64,000 nt of DNA. Source: Bacteroidales bacterium (GTDB taxonomy: Bacteria; Bacteroidota; Bacteroidia; Bacteroidales; GCA-2748055). Positions within the stretch are counted from its first letter, which is position 1; the number at the start of each line of letters is the position of its first letter. The position numbers and the translations under genes were made by a program. The stretch covers positions 1 to 64,000 of the forward strand of contig JAGLOO010000012.1 in NCBI GenBank assembly GCA_023138875.1. Direction: 5' to 3'. Under the pieces are notes generated by a model, which saw nothing but the letters and a program-made list of their open reading frames with translations, had not been told where the DNA came from and did not search any database. Positions 52,642-61,648 of this stretch are shown here, in pieces.

Positions 52642-53499
52642 ATGGAAAAGCTTAGAATTGCTATTCAGAAATCAGGGCGGCTCAGTGAGAAATCATTGGC
52701 ACTTTTGAAGGAAGCGGGAATTTCTATAAACAATGGTTCTCGTAAACTTCTGTCCGTTGCCCAATCATTTCCTCTTGAGGTGATCTACCTCAGGGATGAT
52801 GATATTCCGCAATATGTGGAAGACGGGGTGGCCCATATTGGTATTGTGGGAGAGAATGAATTTGCAGAGAAAGCATGTGCTGTGGACCTGGTTGAAAGAC
52901 TGGGTTTTTCCAGGTGCCGTCTCTCCATTGCCATTCCTAAGTCGGAATCCTATGGCGGGATTGAAGATATGGATGGCAAGCGCATTGCCACTTCATATCC
53001 TGTGATTCTGGAAAAATACCTGGGCGAACATGGAATTAAAGCCGATCTCCACGTACTCAGTGGATCAGTTGAAATTGCTCCTTCCATTGGTCTGGCCGAT
53101 GCGATATTTGATATTGTAAGCTCGGGCAGTACGTTAATCAGCAATGGACTAAGGGAGGTGGAAACGGTAATGCATTCCGAAGCGGTGGTCATCGCCAACC
53201 GAAATCTGAAAGAGTTGGAACAGGGGCTGTTGACCGACCTGTTGTTCCGCATCCGTAGTGTGATGGCTGCTTCCAATAATAAGTACATCCTGTTGAATGC
53301 TCCCAATGACCGCCTCAAGGAGATCATTGATGTGATACCAGGTATGAAAAGCCCCACTGTGATGCCGCTGGCCGACGAGGGATGGAGTTCGGTCCATTCG
53401 GTGTTGAGTGAAAAGGAGTTCTGGGCGGTCATTGACAGGTTGCGGGAACTGGGTGCCCAAGGGATCCTTGTCATACCCATTGAGAAGATGATCATTTGA
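52642..53499 (+). CDS. hisG: ATP phosphoribosyltransferase, long form
   Basis: HisG catalyses the first step of histidine synthesis, ATP plus PRPP to phosphoribosyl-ATP. The 285-residue protein is the long form with a C-terminal regulatory (ACT-like) domain (about 210-285), so histidine feedback is expected and no HisZ is needed. It begins LRIAIQKSGRLSEKS and has GVAHIGIVGENEF and the PRPP loop DIVSSGSTLISNGL. I use the ATG at 52642: a longer reading would have to start inside the terminator region. Confidence 0.97.
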   Translation: MEKLRIAIQKSGRLSEKSLALLKEAGISINNGSRKLLSVAQSFPLEVIYLRDDDIPQYVEDGVAHIGIVGENEFAEKACAVDLVERLGFSRCRLSIAIPKSESYGGIEDMDGKRIATSYPVILEKYLGEHGIKADLHVLSGSVEIAPSIGLADAIFDIVSSGSTLISNGLREVETVMHSEAVVIANRNLKELEQGLLTDLLFRIRSVMAASNNKYILLNAPNDRLKEIIDVIPGMKSPTVMPLADEGWSSVHSVLSEKEFWAVIDRLRELGAQGILVIPIEKMII

Positions 53500-53542
53500 T
53501 CAATTGAAAGTTTATTATTAACCAAAGAAACATCATTTACAC

Positions 53543-54832
53543 ATGAATATCATACATTACCCCGAACGGGAGAGCTGGTTAACGTTGCTTCAAAGACCGG
53601 AACTGAACTATTCAGTCCTGGAGGACCAGGTGCAACAGATTATTGAAGAAGTTGCCGGCAATGGAGACCGGGCAGTGAGGTCATATACAACGAAATTCGA
53701 CCAGGTTGAACTTAACTCGCTGGAAGTGTCTGAAGATGAAATTCAAGCCGCCAGGAACGAGATCAGTGATGCATTGAAGCGGGCCATTGATGAGGCCCAC
53801 TGGAACATTAAGACCTTTCATAAGAAGCAAATACACCATTCGGAAACGATCGTAACCACTGCAGGTGTACGCTGCTGGCAGAAACCGGTCCCCATCAGCA
53901 AAGTGGGACTCTATATACCTGGTGGATCAGCACCCCTGCTGTCAACTGTACTAATGCTGGGAATACCTGCAAAAATTGCCGGATGTAAGGAGGTTATCCT
54001 GTGTACACCTCCGGATGTTAACGGAAAGATCAGTGCTTCCATTCGATATATTGCCGACCTTCTGGGAATTGACCGGATCTTCCGTGTAGGAGGTGTTCAG
54101 GCCATAGCAGCCATGGCTCATGGTACGGAGAGTATTCCGTCTGTGAATAAAATCTTCGGTCCCGGGAACCAATACGTCACCATGGCAAAACAGATTGTCA
54201 GCCGTGAAACCGTGGCCATTGACATGCTGGCAGGTCCTTCCGAGCTGGCAGTTGTGGCTGATGCCACTTCCAATCCGGCTTTTATTGCATCTGATTTGCT
54301 GTCACAGGCAGAACATGGCCCCGATAGCCAGGTGTTGCTTCTGTCCGATTCCGGTGATCTGATTGATAAGGTTCAGGCTGAACTCAAAGTACAGCTATCC
54401 ACTTTGCCAAGGAAAGATATAGCAGCAGAGGCTTTGAACAACAGCAAGATGATCCTGATGAAAAGCCAGGAGGAGATCATAGATATGATAAATGATTACG
54501 CACCTGAACACCTGATCCTGGTCACAGAGAATTATAAGGAGCTTTCGGAACAGGTAGTCAACGCCGGTTCGGTATTCCTGGGGGATTATACCCCGGAAAG
54601 TGCCGGCGATTATGCTTCGGGGACCAACCATACCCTGCCCACCAATGGCTGGGCGCATGCCTACAGTGGAGTGAACATGGACAGTTTTTATAAAAAGATA
54701 ACCTTCCAGGAAATCAGTAAATACGGACTTTACAATATAGGTGATGCGGTGATGACCATGGCTGAAGCTGAACAACTGCAGGCCCATAGCAATGCGGTGG
54801 CCATCAGGCTTAAATCCAATGGCAATGGATAG
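53543..54832 (+). CDS. hisD: Histidinol dehydrogenase
   Basis: HisD oxidises L-histidinol to L-histidine in two NAD-dependent steps. The 429 residues match the family. Zinc ligands are Gln255 and His258 (SQAEHGPDSQ), Asp356 (SAGDYASGTNH) and His415 (LQAHSNAV). GLYIPGGSAPLLSTVLM and KIFGPGNQYV are signature segments. The start follows hisG by 43 bases, and hisC begins inside its last codons. Confidence 0.97.
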   Translation: MNIIHYPERESWLTLLQRPELNYSVLEDQVQQIIEEVAGNGDRAVRSYTTKFDQVELNSLEVSEDEIQAARNEISDALKRAIDEAHWNIKTFHKKQIHHSETIVTTAGVRCWQKPVPISKVGLYIPGGSAPLLSTVLMLGIPAKIAGCKEVILCTPPDVNGKISASIRYIADLLGIDRIFRVGGVQAIAAMAHGTESIPSVNKIFGPGNQYVTMAKQIVSRETVAIDMLAGPSELAVVADATSNPAFIASDLLSQAEHGPDSQVLLLSDSGDLIDKVQAELKVQLSTLPRKDIAAEALNNSKMILMKSQEEIIDMINDYAPEHLILVTENYKELSEQVVNAGSVFLGDYTPESAGDYASGTNHTLPTNGWAHAYSGVNMDSFYKKITFQEISKYGLYNIGDAVMTMAEAEQLQAHSNAVAIRLKSNGNG

Positions 54833-55883
54833 TTCAATTGAGATAAAGCAGCTGGTCAGGAATAACATCAGGGAACTGGTACCCTATTCTTCTGCAAGGG
54901 ATGAGTATTCAGGTTCTGCCTCGGTTTTCCTGGATGCCAATGAGAATCCCTATAACACTCCACTGAACCGCTATCCGGATCCGAAACAGCTTGAACTGAA
55001 AAAGGTAATTGCCCAAATAAAAGGGCAGCAGGTTGCAAACCTGTTCCTGGGGAATGGAAGCGACGAAGGAATCGACCTTTTGTTCAGGGTGTTATGTGAG
55101 CCAGGGAGGGATAATGTCATTGCCATTGATCCCACCTATGGGATGTACAGTGTGTGTGCAAAGATCAATAACGTGGATCAAAAGCATGTACTACTTGACA
55201 AGGATTTCGGGCTGGATCCCAATCGGGTGCTTGAAGCGGTTGACAACCGGACAAAGATGATTTTCCTCTGCTCACCCAATAATCCCACCTCAAATTCACT
55301 GGAACCGGAGGCCATGGTGAGGATCATTGACGGGGTCAATTGCATGGTGGTGGTGGATGAAGCTTATATTGATTTCAGCCGTGAACAGGGAATACTATCC
55401 CTGGTCCCTGAAAAGAAAAACCTGGTGGTATTGCAAACCCTCTCTAAGGCCTGGGGACTTGCAGGTATCCGCCTGGGGATGGTATTTGCCCATCAGGAAC
55501 TGATCGGTTACCTTTCAGGTGTGAAATATCCCTATAACATCAACTCTCTCTCTCTGGCAGAAGCGATGAAAAGCCTTAGAGATACAGGTGCCAGGGAGAA
55601 TTGGGTGCACCGGATACTGGAAGAACGCAAGAAACTCATTGAACAATTGAAATCACTCGCGTTTGTGAAGAAGGTCTATCCTTCGGATGCCAATTTCCTG
55701 CTGGTGCAGATGGAAAATCCGGGGCAGGTATATTCATATCTTATGGAAAAGGGCATTATCGTGCGAGACCGGTCTTCTGTACCCCTCTGCGATGGATGTC
55801 TCAGGATTACCGTGGGCACAGAAACGGAAAACCGGCAGCTTTGCAATGTGCTTGCAGCGTATGATCAAACACTGGAAAACTGA
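54825..55883 (+). CDS. hisC: Histidinol-phosphate aminotransferase
   Basis: This PLP enzyme converts imidazole-acetol phosphate to histidinol phosphate. The 352-residue protein has the PLP Lys208 in LQTLSKAWGLAGIRLG and the fold-type I motifs LGNGSDEGIDLL, SPNNPTSN and VDEAYIDF. The ATG at 54825 overlaps the hisD stop; an ATG two codons earlier is possible. It is ten bases before hisB. Confidence 0.97.
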   Translation: MDSSIEIKQLVRNNIRELVPYSSARDEYSGSASVFLDANENPYNTPLNRYPDPKQLELKKVIAQIKGQQVANLFLGNGSDEGIDLLFRVLCEPGRDNVIAIDPTYGMYSVCAKINNVDQKHVLLDKDFGLDPNRVLEAVDNRTKMIFLCSPNNPTSNSLEPEAMVRIIDGVNCMVVVDEAYIDFSREQGILSLVPEKKNLVVLQTLSKAWGLAGIRLGMVFAHQELIGYLSGVKYPYNINSLSLAEAMKSLRDTGARENWVHRILEERKKLIEQLKSLAFVKKVYPSDANFLLVQMENPGQVYSYLMEKGIIVRDRSSVPLCDGCLRITVGTETENRQLCNVLAAYDQTLEN

Positions 55884-55892
55884 TAAGAGCTT

Positions 55893-57014
55893 ATGAAAAG
55901 AGTCATTTTTCTTGACCGTGATGGTACATTGATCAAGGAACCACCGGATGATTACCAGGTGGATTCCCTGGAGAAACTGGAATTTCTGCCCGGGGTTTTC
56001 AGGAACCTATATAAATTGAGGCACTTTACCGGCTATGAACTCGTGGTGGTGTCCAACCAGGATGGAATGGGCACTGCTGCTTTTCCAGAGAATGATTTCA
56101 GGCTTCCACATGACAAATTCATCACTGCATTCAGGAATGAGGGGGTGGAATTTGATGCGGTTCACATTGATCCCTCATTACCTGAAGATCAATCTCCCAA
56201 CAGGAAACCCGGAACAGGAATGCTCCGGCAATATACGGAAGGGGATTATGATTTGAAGGGCTCTTTTGTGATCGGGGACCGTGTAACAGACCTGGAACTG
56301 GCAAAAAACCTGGGAGCAAGGAGTATTTTTTATGGTGGGAAGGAGATGCCCGGTTGGAATGAAAAGGGATTTACAGAGCAGGTCGCACTGGTGAGTGATG
56401 ACTGGGACAGTATTTACCGGTTTATCCGGGCAGACATGCGCCGAAGCCGGGTGAAAAGGGAAACGGGCGAAACTGAAATTACCGTGGAGGTTTCACTGGA
56501 TGGAGAAGGCTTAACCAATATATCCACTGGATTGGGCTTTTTCGATCACATGCTGGATCAATTGGGACGTCACGGGGGAATGGATCTTACCGTGAAAGTA
56601 ACCGGGGACCTCCAAGTGGATGAACACCATACCATTGAGGATACGGCCATTGCCCTGGGTGAAGCATTCTCAGAAGCCCTGGGAAATAAACGAGGCATTG
56701 AACGTTATGCTTTTGTGCTTCCCATGGACGATGCCCAGGCCTCAGTGTCACTGGATTTCGGAGGAAGGCCCTGGATTGAATGGAATGTGGAATTTCAGAG
56801 GGAAAAGATCGGTGATGTTCCTACAGAAATGTTCTTCCATTTCTTCAAGAGTTTTTCCGATGCAGCAAAATGCAACCTGAATATTACAGCGACAGGAAAG
56901 AATGAACATCATAAAATCGAATCGGTATTCAAAGGATTCGCAAGGACCATTAAAATGGCGGTAAAACTGGATCCGGAAAGCAATAGTCTGCCTACAACCA
57001 AAGGAAAACTTTAA
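55893..57014 (+). CDS. hisB: Bifunctional histidinol-phosphatase / imidazoleglycerol-phosphate dehydratase
   Basis: The 373-residue protein joins an N-terminal HAD phosphatase (about 1-170; FLDRDGTL, VVVSNQDG, NRKPGTGML, FVIGDRVTDLELA) and a C-terminal IGP dehydratase (about 178-373; FFDHMLDQLGRHGG, DEHHTIEDTAIALGEA, KNEHHKIESVFKGFA). The E. coli-type Cys/His zinc loop between the HAD motifs is absent here (FDAVHIDPSLPEDQ), as in other Bacteroidota HisB. It serves steps 7 and 9 of the pathway. Confidence 0.96.
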   Translation: MKRVIFLDRDGTLIKEPPDDYQVDSLEKLEFLPGVFRNLYKLRHFTGYELVVVSNQDGMGTAAFPENDFRLPHDKFITAFRNEGVEFDAVHIDPSLPEDQSPNRKPGTGMLRQYTEGDYDLKGSFVIGDRVTDLELAKNLGARSIFYGGKEMPGWNEKGFTEQVALVSDDWDSIYRFIRADMRRSRVKRETGETEITVEVSLDGEGLTNISTGLGFFDHMLDQLGRHGGMDLTVKVTGDLQVDEHHTIEDTAIALGEAFSEALGNKRGIERYAFVLPMDDAQASVSLDFGGRPWIEWNVEFQREKIGDVPTEMFFHFFKSFSDAAKCNLNITATGKNEHHKIESVFKGFARTIKMAVKLDPESNSLPTTKGKL

Positions 57015-57026
57015 ATATGCTGTTTG

Positions 57027-57608
57027 ATGAATGTAGCCATTATCAAATACAATGCAGGCAACATCAGGTCGGTGGATTATGCCCTTAAACGGCTGGGAGT
57101 ATCCGCAGAGATTACAGATGATCCGGATGCCATTGTTTCGGCCGATAGAGTGATCTTTCCCGGGGTGGGAGAAGCAGCGACGACCATGAAGTATCTGAAG
57201 GACAGGGAGCTGGATAGACTAATTGCCGGATTATCCCAGCCTGTACTGGGTATATGTCTCGGACAGCAGCTCATGTGCAGCTGGTCGGAAGAGAGGGATA
57301 CAAGTTGCATCGGTATTTTTGATCAGCCGGTCAGGCGTTTCCCCGATGGGCTCAAAGTGCCCCATATGGGATGGAACAGCCTGGATTCTGTAAGTGGCAC
57401 TCTGTTCGATGAGACCCTGAAAGGATCGTATGTCTATTTTGTACATTCCTATTATGTACCGGTATGTGAAGATACAGCAGCCGAAACGGAATATATGGTC
57501 CCATTCAGTGCAGCCATGCAGAAAGATAACTTCTTTGCCACCCAGTTCCACCCGGAAAAAAGTGGTGGCCCGGGTCACAAAATACTCTCAAATTTTATGA
57601 AGTTATGA
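57027..57608 (+). CDS. hisH: Imidazole glycerol phosphate synthase, glutaminase subunit
   Basis: HisH supplies ammonia from glutamine to HisF. The 193-residue class I amidotransferase has the triad Cys77 (GICLGQQ), His175 and Glu177 (FHPEKSG). The ATG at 57027 is preferred to a TTG at 57024. Its stop overlaps the hisA start (ATGA). All three residues of the triad are intact. Confidence 0.97.
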   Translation: MNVAIIKYNAGNIRSVDYALKRLGVSAEITDDPDAIVSADRVIFPGVGEAATTMKYLKDRELDRLIAGLSQPVLGICLGQQLMCSWSEERDTSCIGIFDQPVRRFPDGLKVPHMGWNSLDSVSGTLFDETLKGSYVYFVHSYYVPVCEDTAAETEYMVPFSAAMQKDNFFATQFHPEKSGGPGHKILSNFMKL

Positions 57609-58333
57609 TCGAAATCATTCCGGCCATAGATATCATCGAAGGAAAGTGTGTAAGGCTTACCCAGGGGGATTACCAGCGAAAGCAGGAATACGGTGATCCG
57701 CTTGAAATGGCCATGATGTTCGAGGACCACGGAATAAAAAGGATACACCTGGTGGACCTGGATGGTGCCAGGGAAAAGCGGGTGGTTAATTACCGGGTGC
57801 TTGAGCAGATCGCCACCCGGACAGGTCTGGTGATTGATGTGGGTGGTGGGTTGAGATCCGATGATGATGTGCGAGTTATGTTTGAATCAGGAGCACATAT
57901 GATCACCGGTGGTAGCATTGCAGTGAAGGACCGTCCCGTATTCATGGGGTGGTTGAAACGATACGGTCCCGGCAAGATCATCCTTGGTGCAGATTTCAGG
58001 GAAGAGAAAATTGCAGTTTCGGGATGGTATGAAGAGACTTCCCTTGATCTCATGGATTTTCTCACGGAATACAGCAAACTGGGAATTGAAAAGGCCATCT
58101 GCACCGATATTGCCAGGGACGGGATGCTGGAAGGGCCCTCCCTGGAGGTATATATCCGTATCAAGAAAGAACAGGGCACATTGTATCTTATTGCAAGTGG
58201 CGGGATCAGTGACATGAAAGATATTGAAAAACTGGATAAATCGGGGATCGACGGCGTGATCGTGGGAAAAGCAATTTATGAAAAGAAGATTAGCCTGAAA
58301 ACGCTTGAAGTATATGTTTTATTAAACGGTTGA
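57605..58333 (+). CDS. hisA: ProFAR isomerase (phosphoribosylformimino-AICAR-phosphate isomerase)
   Basis: The 242-residue (beta/alpha)8 enzyme opens the sugar ring of ProFAR. It begins [17 protein letters not shown] with catalytic Asp9, and has [13 protein letters not shown] and the second acidic residue in LGADFRE. The phosphate-binding SGGISDM is also present. It overlaps hisH by four bases and is closely followed by hisF. Confidence 0.97.
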   Translation: MIEIIPAIDIIEGKCVRLTQGDYQRKQEYGDPLEMAMMFEDHGIKRIHLVDLDGAREKRVVNYRVLEQIATRTGLVIDVGGGLRSDDDVRVMFESGAHMITGGSIAVKDRPVFMGWLKRYGPGKIILGADFREEKIAVSGWYEETSLDLMDFLTEYSKLGIEKAICTDIARDGMLEGPSLEVYIRIKKEQGTLYLIASGGISDMKDIEKLDKSGIDGVIVGKAIYEKKISLKTLEVYVLLNG

Positions 58334-58335
58334 AC

Positions 58336-59088
58336 ATGCTGGCTAAAAGGATTATACCCTGCCTGGACATCAGGGACGGGAAAACGGTAAAGGGAATCAA
58401 TTTCGAAAATGTGGTGGATGTTGGAGACCCGGTTGAACTGGGTGCTAAATACGCCCGGGACGGTGCCGACGAACTGGTCTATCTGGATATTACAGCCACC
58501 CATGAGGGCCGGAAGCTCTTTGCGGATCTGGTGAGGCGCATTGCCGGGCACCTGAACATTCCGTTTACTGTTGGCGGAGGGATTAATCATGTGGGTGATG
58601 CGGAAATTCTGCTCTCCGCGGGAGCTGACAAGGTATCCATTAATTCATCGGCGGTTAAGGATCCCGGGGTGATTGACCGGATCGCAGGAGGCTTCGGGAA
58701 CCAGTTTGTGGTGGTGGCCATTGATGCACAGTATGCGGATGACAGGTGGACCGTATATGTGAATGGGGGCAGGATTCCCACTGAAAAAGAGTTATTCAGC
58801 TGGGCAGAAGAAGCCCAGGACAGAGGGGCCGGGGAGATCCTTTTTACTTCCATGAACCACGATGGCACCAAAAATGGTTATGCCTGTGAAGCCCTGAGGG
58901 AACTCTCATCAACGCTTTCCATCCCGGTGATTGCATCCGGGGGAGCAGGGAAGAAGGAGCATTTCGTGGAAGTATTTGACAGGGGGTGTGCCGATGCTGC
59001 CCTAGCAGCCAGTATCTTTCATTACAACGAGATCCCCATACCGGAATTAAAGTCATATTTGAAACAAAACAACATTATCGTCAGATAA
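58336..59088 (+). CDS. hisF: Imidazole glycerol phosphate synthase, cyclase subunit
   Basis: HisF forms IGP and AICAR from PRFAR with ammonia from HisH. The 250-residue barrel has catalytic Asp11 in [15 protein letters not shown] and the second Asp in [20 protein letters not shown] and [13 protein letters not shown] bind the phosphates. I use the ATG at 58336 rather than a TTG six bases before. It is a paralogue of hisA next to it. Confidence 0.97.
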   Translation: MLAKRIIPCLDIRDGKTVKGINFENVVDVGDPVELGAKYARDGADELVYLDITATHEGRKLFADLVRRIAGHLNIPFTVGGGINHVGDAEILLSAGADKVSINSSAVKDPGVIDRIAGGFGNQFVVVAIDAQYADDRWTVYVNGGRIPTEKELFSWAEEAQDRGAGEILFTSMNHDGTKNGYACEALRELSSTLSIPVIASGGAGKKEHFVEVFDRGCADAALAASIFHYNEIPIPELKSYLKQNNIIVR

Positions 59089-59089
59089 C

Positions 59090-59677
59090 ATGGATTTTGA
59101 AAAACTGAACGGAATCATTCCGGCCATTATCCAGGATTCAATAACCGATAAGGTTTTAATGCTTGGATTCATGACTGCGGAAGCGCTGGATAAAACGCGA
59201 AAAGAGGGGAAAGTCACCTTTTTCAGCCGAACTAAAAACAGGCTGTGGACCAAGGGAGAGGAGAGTGGTAATTTCCTTCACGTGGAGGAAATCCTGGAAG
59301 ATTGTGACAATGATACACTGTTGATCAAGGTCAGACCGGAAGGCCCGGTGTGTCATACCGGGAGCGATACCTGTTTTGATGAGCAGAACCAGGGTGATCT
59401 GGTGTTTATATCCAGGCTTCAGGAGCTGATACAAAAGAGGAAAGAGGAGATGCCTGAAAACTCCTATACCACCAGCCTCTTCAAGGCGGGTATCAATAAA
59501 ATTGCACAGAAGGTGGGAGAGGAGGCCGTTGAGCTGGTGATCGAATCAAAGGACGATGATGATGCCCTGTTCCTGAATGAAGCTGCTGACCTGGTGTATC
59601 ACCTGCTGGTACTGCTGTCTGCCCGTGGATATGGCATCAAAGATGTTGCCGGGATACTGGAACAGCGTCATCTATAA
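59090..59677 (+). CDS. hisI: Bifunctional phosphoribosyl-AMP cyclohydrolase / phosphoribosyl-ATP pyrophosphatase
   Basis: The 195-residue protein fuses HisI (about 1-105; VTFFSRTKNRLWTKGEESGN, the zinc Cys in CDND and CHTGSDTCF) with HisE (about 112-195; KIAQKVGEEAVELVIESKD). These are steps 2 and 3 of the pathway. It begins one base after hisF and closes the his operon, which thus contains every gene from hisG to hisIE. Confidence 0.96.
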   Translation: MDFEKLNGIIPAIIQDSITDKVLMLGFMTAEALDKTRKEGKVTFFSRTKNRLWTKGEESGNFLHVEEILEDCDNDTLLIKVRPEGPVCHTGSDTCFDEQNQGDLVFISRLQELIQKRKEEMPENSYTTSLFKAGINKIAQKVGEEAVELVIESKDDDDALFLNEAADLVYHLLVLLSARGYGIKDVAGILEQRHL

Positions 59678-59721
59678 CATAAATTTATTACTTTCGTGGC
59701 TCAAATTAATAATTCAGGAAT

Positions 59722-60159
59722 ATGAAAAAAGCAGAAATACATACCGATAAAGGACTCATGAAATTGGAGTTTTATGAGAATGATGCTCCGGGTACCGTTG
59801 AAAATTTTATTAAACTTTCGAAAGAAGGATTTTACGATGGCCTGACCTTCCACCGTGTACTCCCCGATTTTGTGATCCAGGGTGGATGTCCCGACGGTAC
59901 CGGTATGGGAGGCCCTGGCCATACTATTAAATGTGAATTGGATGGGGATAACCAGTACCACGACAAAGGGGTCCTCTCCATGGCGCATGCGGGCAGGGAT
60001 ACAGGCGGATCCCAGTTCTTCATCTGCCACTCACGCACCAACACCAGTCACCTGGATCGCCAGCACACCTGTTTTGGAAAGGTATATGAAGGGCTGGATT
60101 TAATCGACGAGATCCGCCAGGATGACAAGATCGAAAAAATTGTGATCATCGACGCATAA
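59722..60159 (+). CDS. Cyclophilin-type peptidyl-prolyl isomerase
   Basis: The 145-residue protein is a compact PpiB-like cyclophilin without signal peptide, so it is probably cytoplasmic. It has [15 protein letters not shown] with the catalytic Arg, GGSQFFICH and [10 protein letters not shown]. The gap of 44 bases from hisIE leaves room for a weak promoter (TACTTTCG, one mismatch). Its 3' end overlaps the following opposing gene by 14 bases. Confidence 0.93.
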   Translation: MKKAEIHTDKGLMKLEFYENDAPGTVENFIKLSKEGFYDGLTFHRVLPDFVIQGGCPDGTGMGGPGHTIKCELDGDNQYHDKGVLSMAHAGRDTGGSQFFICHSRTNTSHLDRQHTCFGKVYEGLDLIDEIRQDDKIEKIVIIDA

Positions 60160-61624
60160 TCTGCTCGATGTCCCTGATCTCTTTAGGAGCATATCTTGAC
60201 AGGTTGATATTCCCTTTTTTCGTGATAAGGATATCGTCCTCGATACGGACACCTATGTTGATGTATTTTTCGTAAACAGGGGCAACCTGTTCAATAAACG
60301 CTGCGATTTCGGTACTATCTGCTTCATTTTCGAAGATTTCAAAAAGTTGTTCGAGACCATTCTCCCTAAAATAGAGCCCCGGCTCGATGGTCAGAACCAT
60401 TCCGGGTTCCATCACCCTGCTCTCCATGGATTCATCGGGTGTGTGCTGCATAAAATATGAAAAACTTTCTCCCATCTCACCCACATCATGTACGTCCAGA
60501 CCCAGGTAATGGGAGGAGGGGTAGAGGATATAGAATTTTATTTGCCAGGGGGATTTAGAGTCTGTCATCAGGCCCAGCTTCTCCAGGCCGTCAACAATCA
60601 CATCCCGTGCAGCCATGTGGCCGTCCATGAACATATTTCCCGGTATCATCTGTTCAATGGCGGCCAGCTGAGCATTCAGCACAAGCTGATAGATGGTCTG
60701 TTGTTCTTTATTGAACCTTCCATTAACCGGAATGGTCCGGGTAATGTCTGCGGTGTAGTATCCATATTCAGCCCCGATATCCATCAGCAACAGCTCACCA
60801 TTTTCCATTTCCCGATTGTTGAGTTCATAATGCAATATGGTACTGTTGGGACCCGATCCGACGATGGAAGGGAATCCGGGCATGGCTGCACCAAATGTGC
60901 GGAATGTTCCTTCGATGACCGATTCCATTTCAAATTCATATTGTCCGGGTGAACACTCTTTCATCACATTGGTAAGTGCCCTTGCTGTAATATTACAGGC
61001 CTTCTGAAGCCGTTCCACCTCCATGGCTTCTTTGATCACGCGCATTTCATCCACCAGTTCGGTCACACTCCTGAATTCAGTGGCACCCTCTTTTCCGGCC
61101 ATTCGCTCAAGCTCCCTGAAAAAGGCCTGGTCCGACCGGTCAATGTATACCGGATCGCCCGTTTTAAGAATGCTGTCAAGCAACACCTGGAAATCATCAT
61201 ATTTGAGCAACCTGTCGGGTCCAAAAAGTTCCTTCACTTCCTCTGCGGACAGATGCCCTCCTTCATAGATCAAAGTTCTAATGCTATGCCGGGGAAGAGA
61301 AAGCGTGAAAGTATGACCACTTTGCTTGTTCAGGATGGCATATGTGTATGGAGCAGCACACCCAGTCAGGTAATAAAAGTAGTTATTGGGACGGAATTCA
61401 TGGCGGTTGTGACTTCTATGGTCTATGGATCGAAGGATCACAAAACCCTCATCCATAGAGGATAGTACCTGATTTCTCCGGATTGGGAAACTTTCCATTT
61501 GGGCCGGCGTATATAAAAGGTCCGACGGATCAATGCTTACCGGGATAATCCAGGACCTGCTTACCGGATTGTTGCAACCGGATAATAATATTAACAGGAG
61601 CAGGAGCGACGCATTTTTTTTCAT
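60146..61624 (-). CDS. M24-family Xaa-Pro aminopeptidase lipoprotein
   Basis: The 492-residue protein begins with a lipoprotein signal (LLLILLSGC, Cys17). An N-terminal AMP_N domain with [19 protein letters not shown] precedes the pita-bread catalytic domain. Metal ligands lie in [18 protein letters not shown] (two Asp), [11 protein letters not shown] (His), LTIEPGLYF (Glu) and VRIEDDIL (Glu), all as in aminopeptidase P. The signal makes it a periplasmic or membrane-attached version. It converges with the cyclophilin gene and lies 24 bases from the divergent regulator. Confidence 0.92.
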   Translation of the reverse strand: MKKNASLLLLLILLSGCNNPVSRSWIIPVSIDPSDLLYTPAQMESFPIRRNQVLSSMDEGFVILRSIDHRSHNRHEFRPNNYFYYLTGCAAPYTYAILNKQSGHTFTLSLPRHSIRTLIYEGGHLSAEEVKELFGPDRLLKYDDFQVLLDSILKTGDPVYIDRSDQAFFRELERMAGKEGATEFRSVTELVDEMRVIKEAMEVERLQKACNITARALTNVMKECSPGQYEFEMESVIEGTFRTFGAAMPGFPSIVGSGPNSTILHYELNNREMENGELLLMDIGAEYGYYTADITRTIPVNGRFNKEQQTIYQLVLNAQLAAIEQMIPGNMFMDGHMAARDVIVDGLEKLGLMTDSKSPWQIKFYILYPSSHYLGLDVHDVGEMGESFSYFMQHTPDESMESRVMEPGMVLTIEPGLYFRENGLEQLFEIFENEADSTEIAAFIEQVAPVYEKYINIGVRIEDDILITKKGNINLSRYAPKEIRDIEQIMRR

Positions 61625-61648
61625 AAATTGAGGTTTTTAATGCACACC

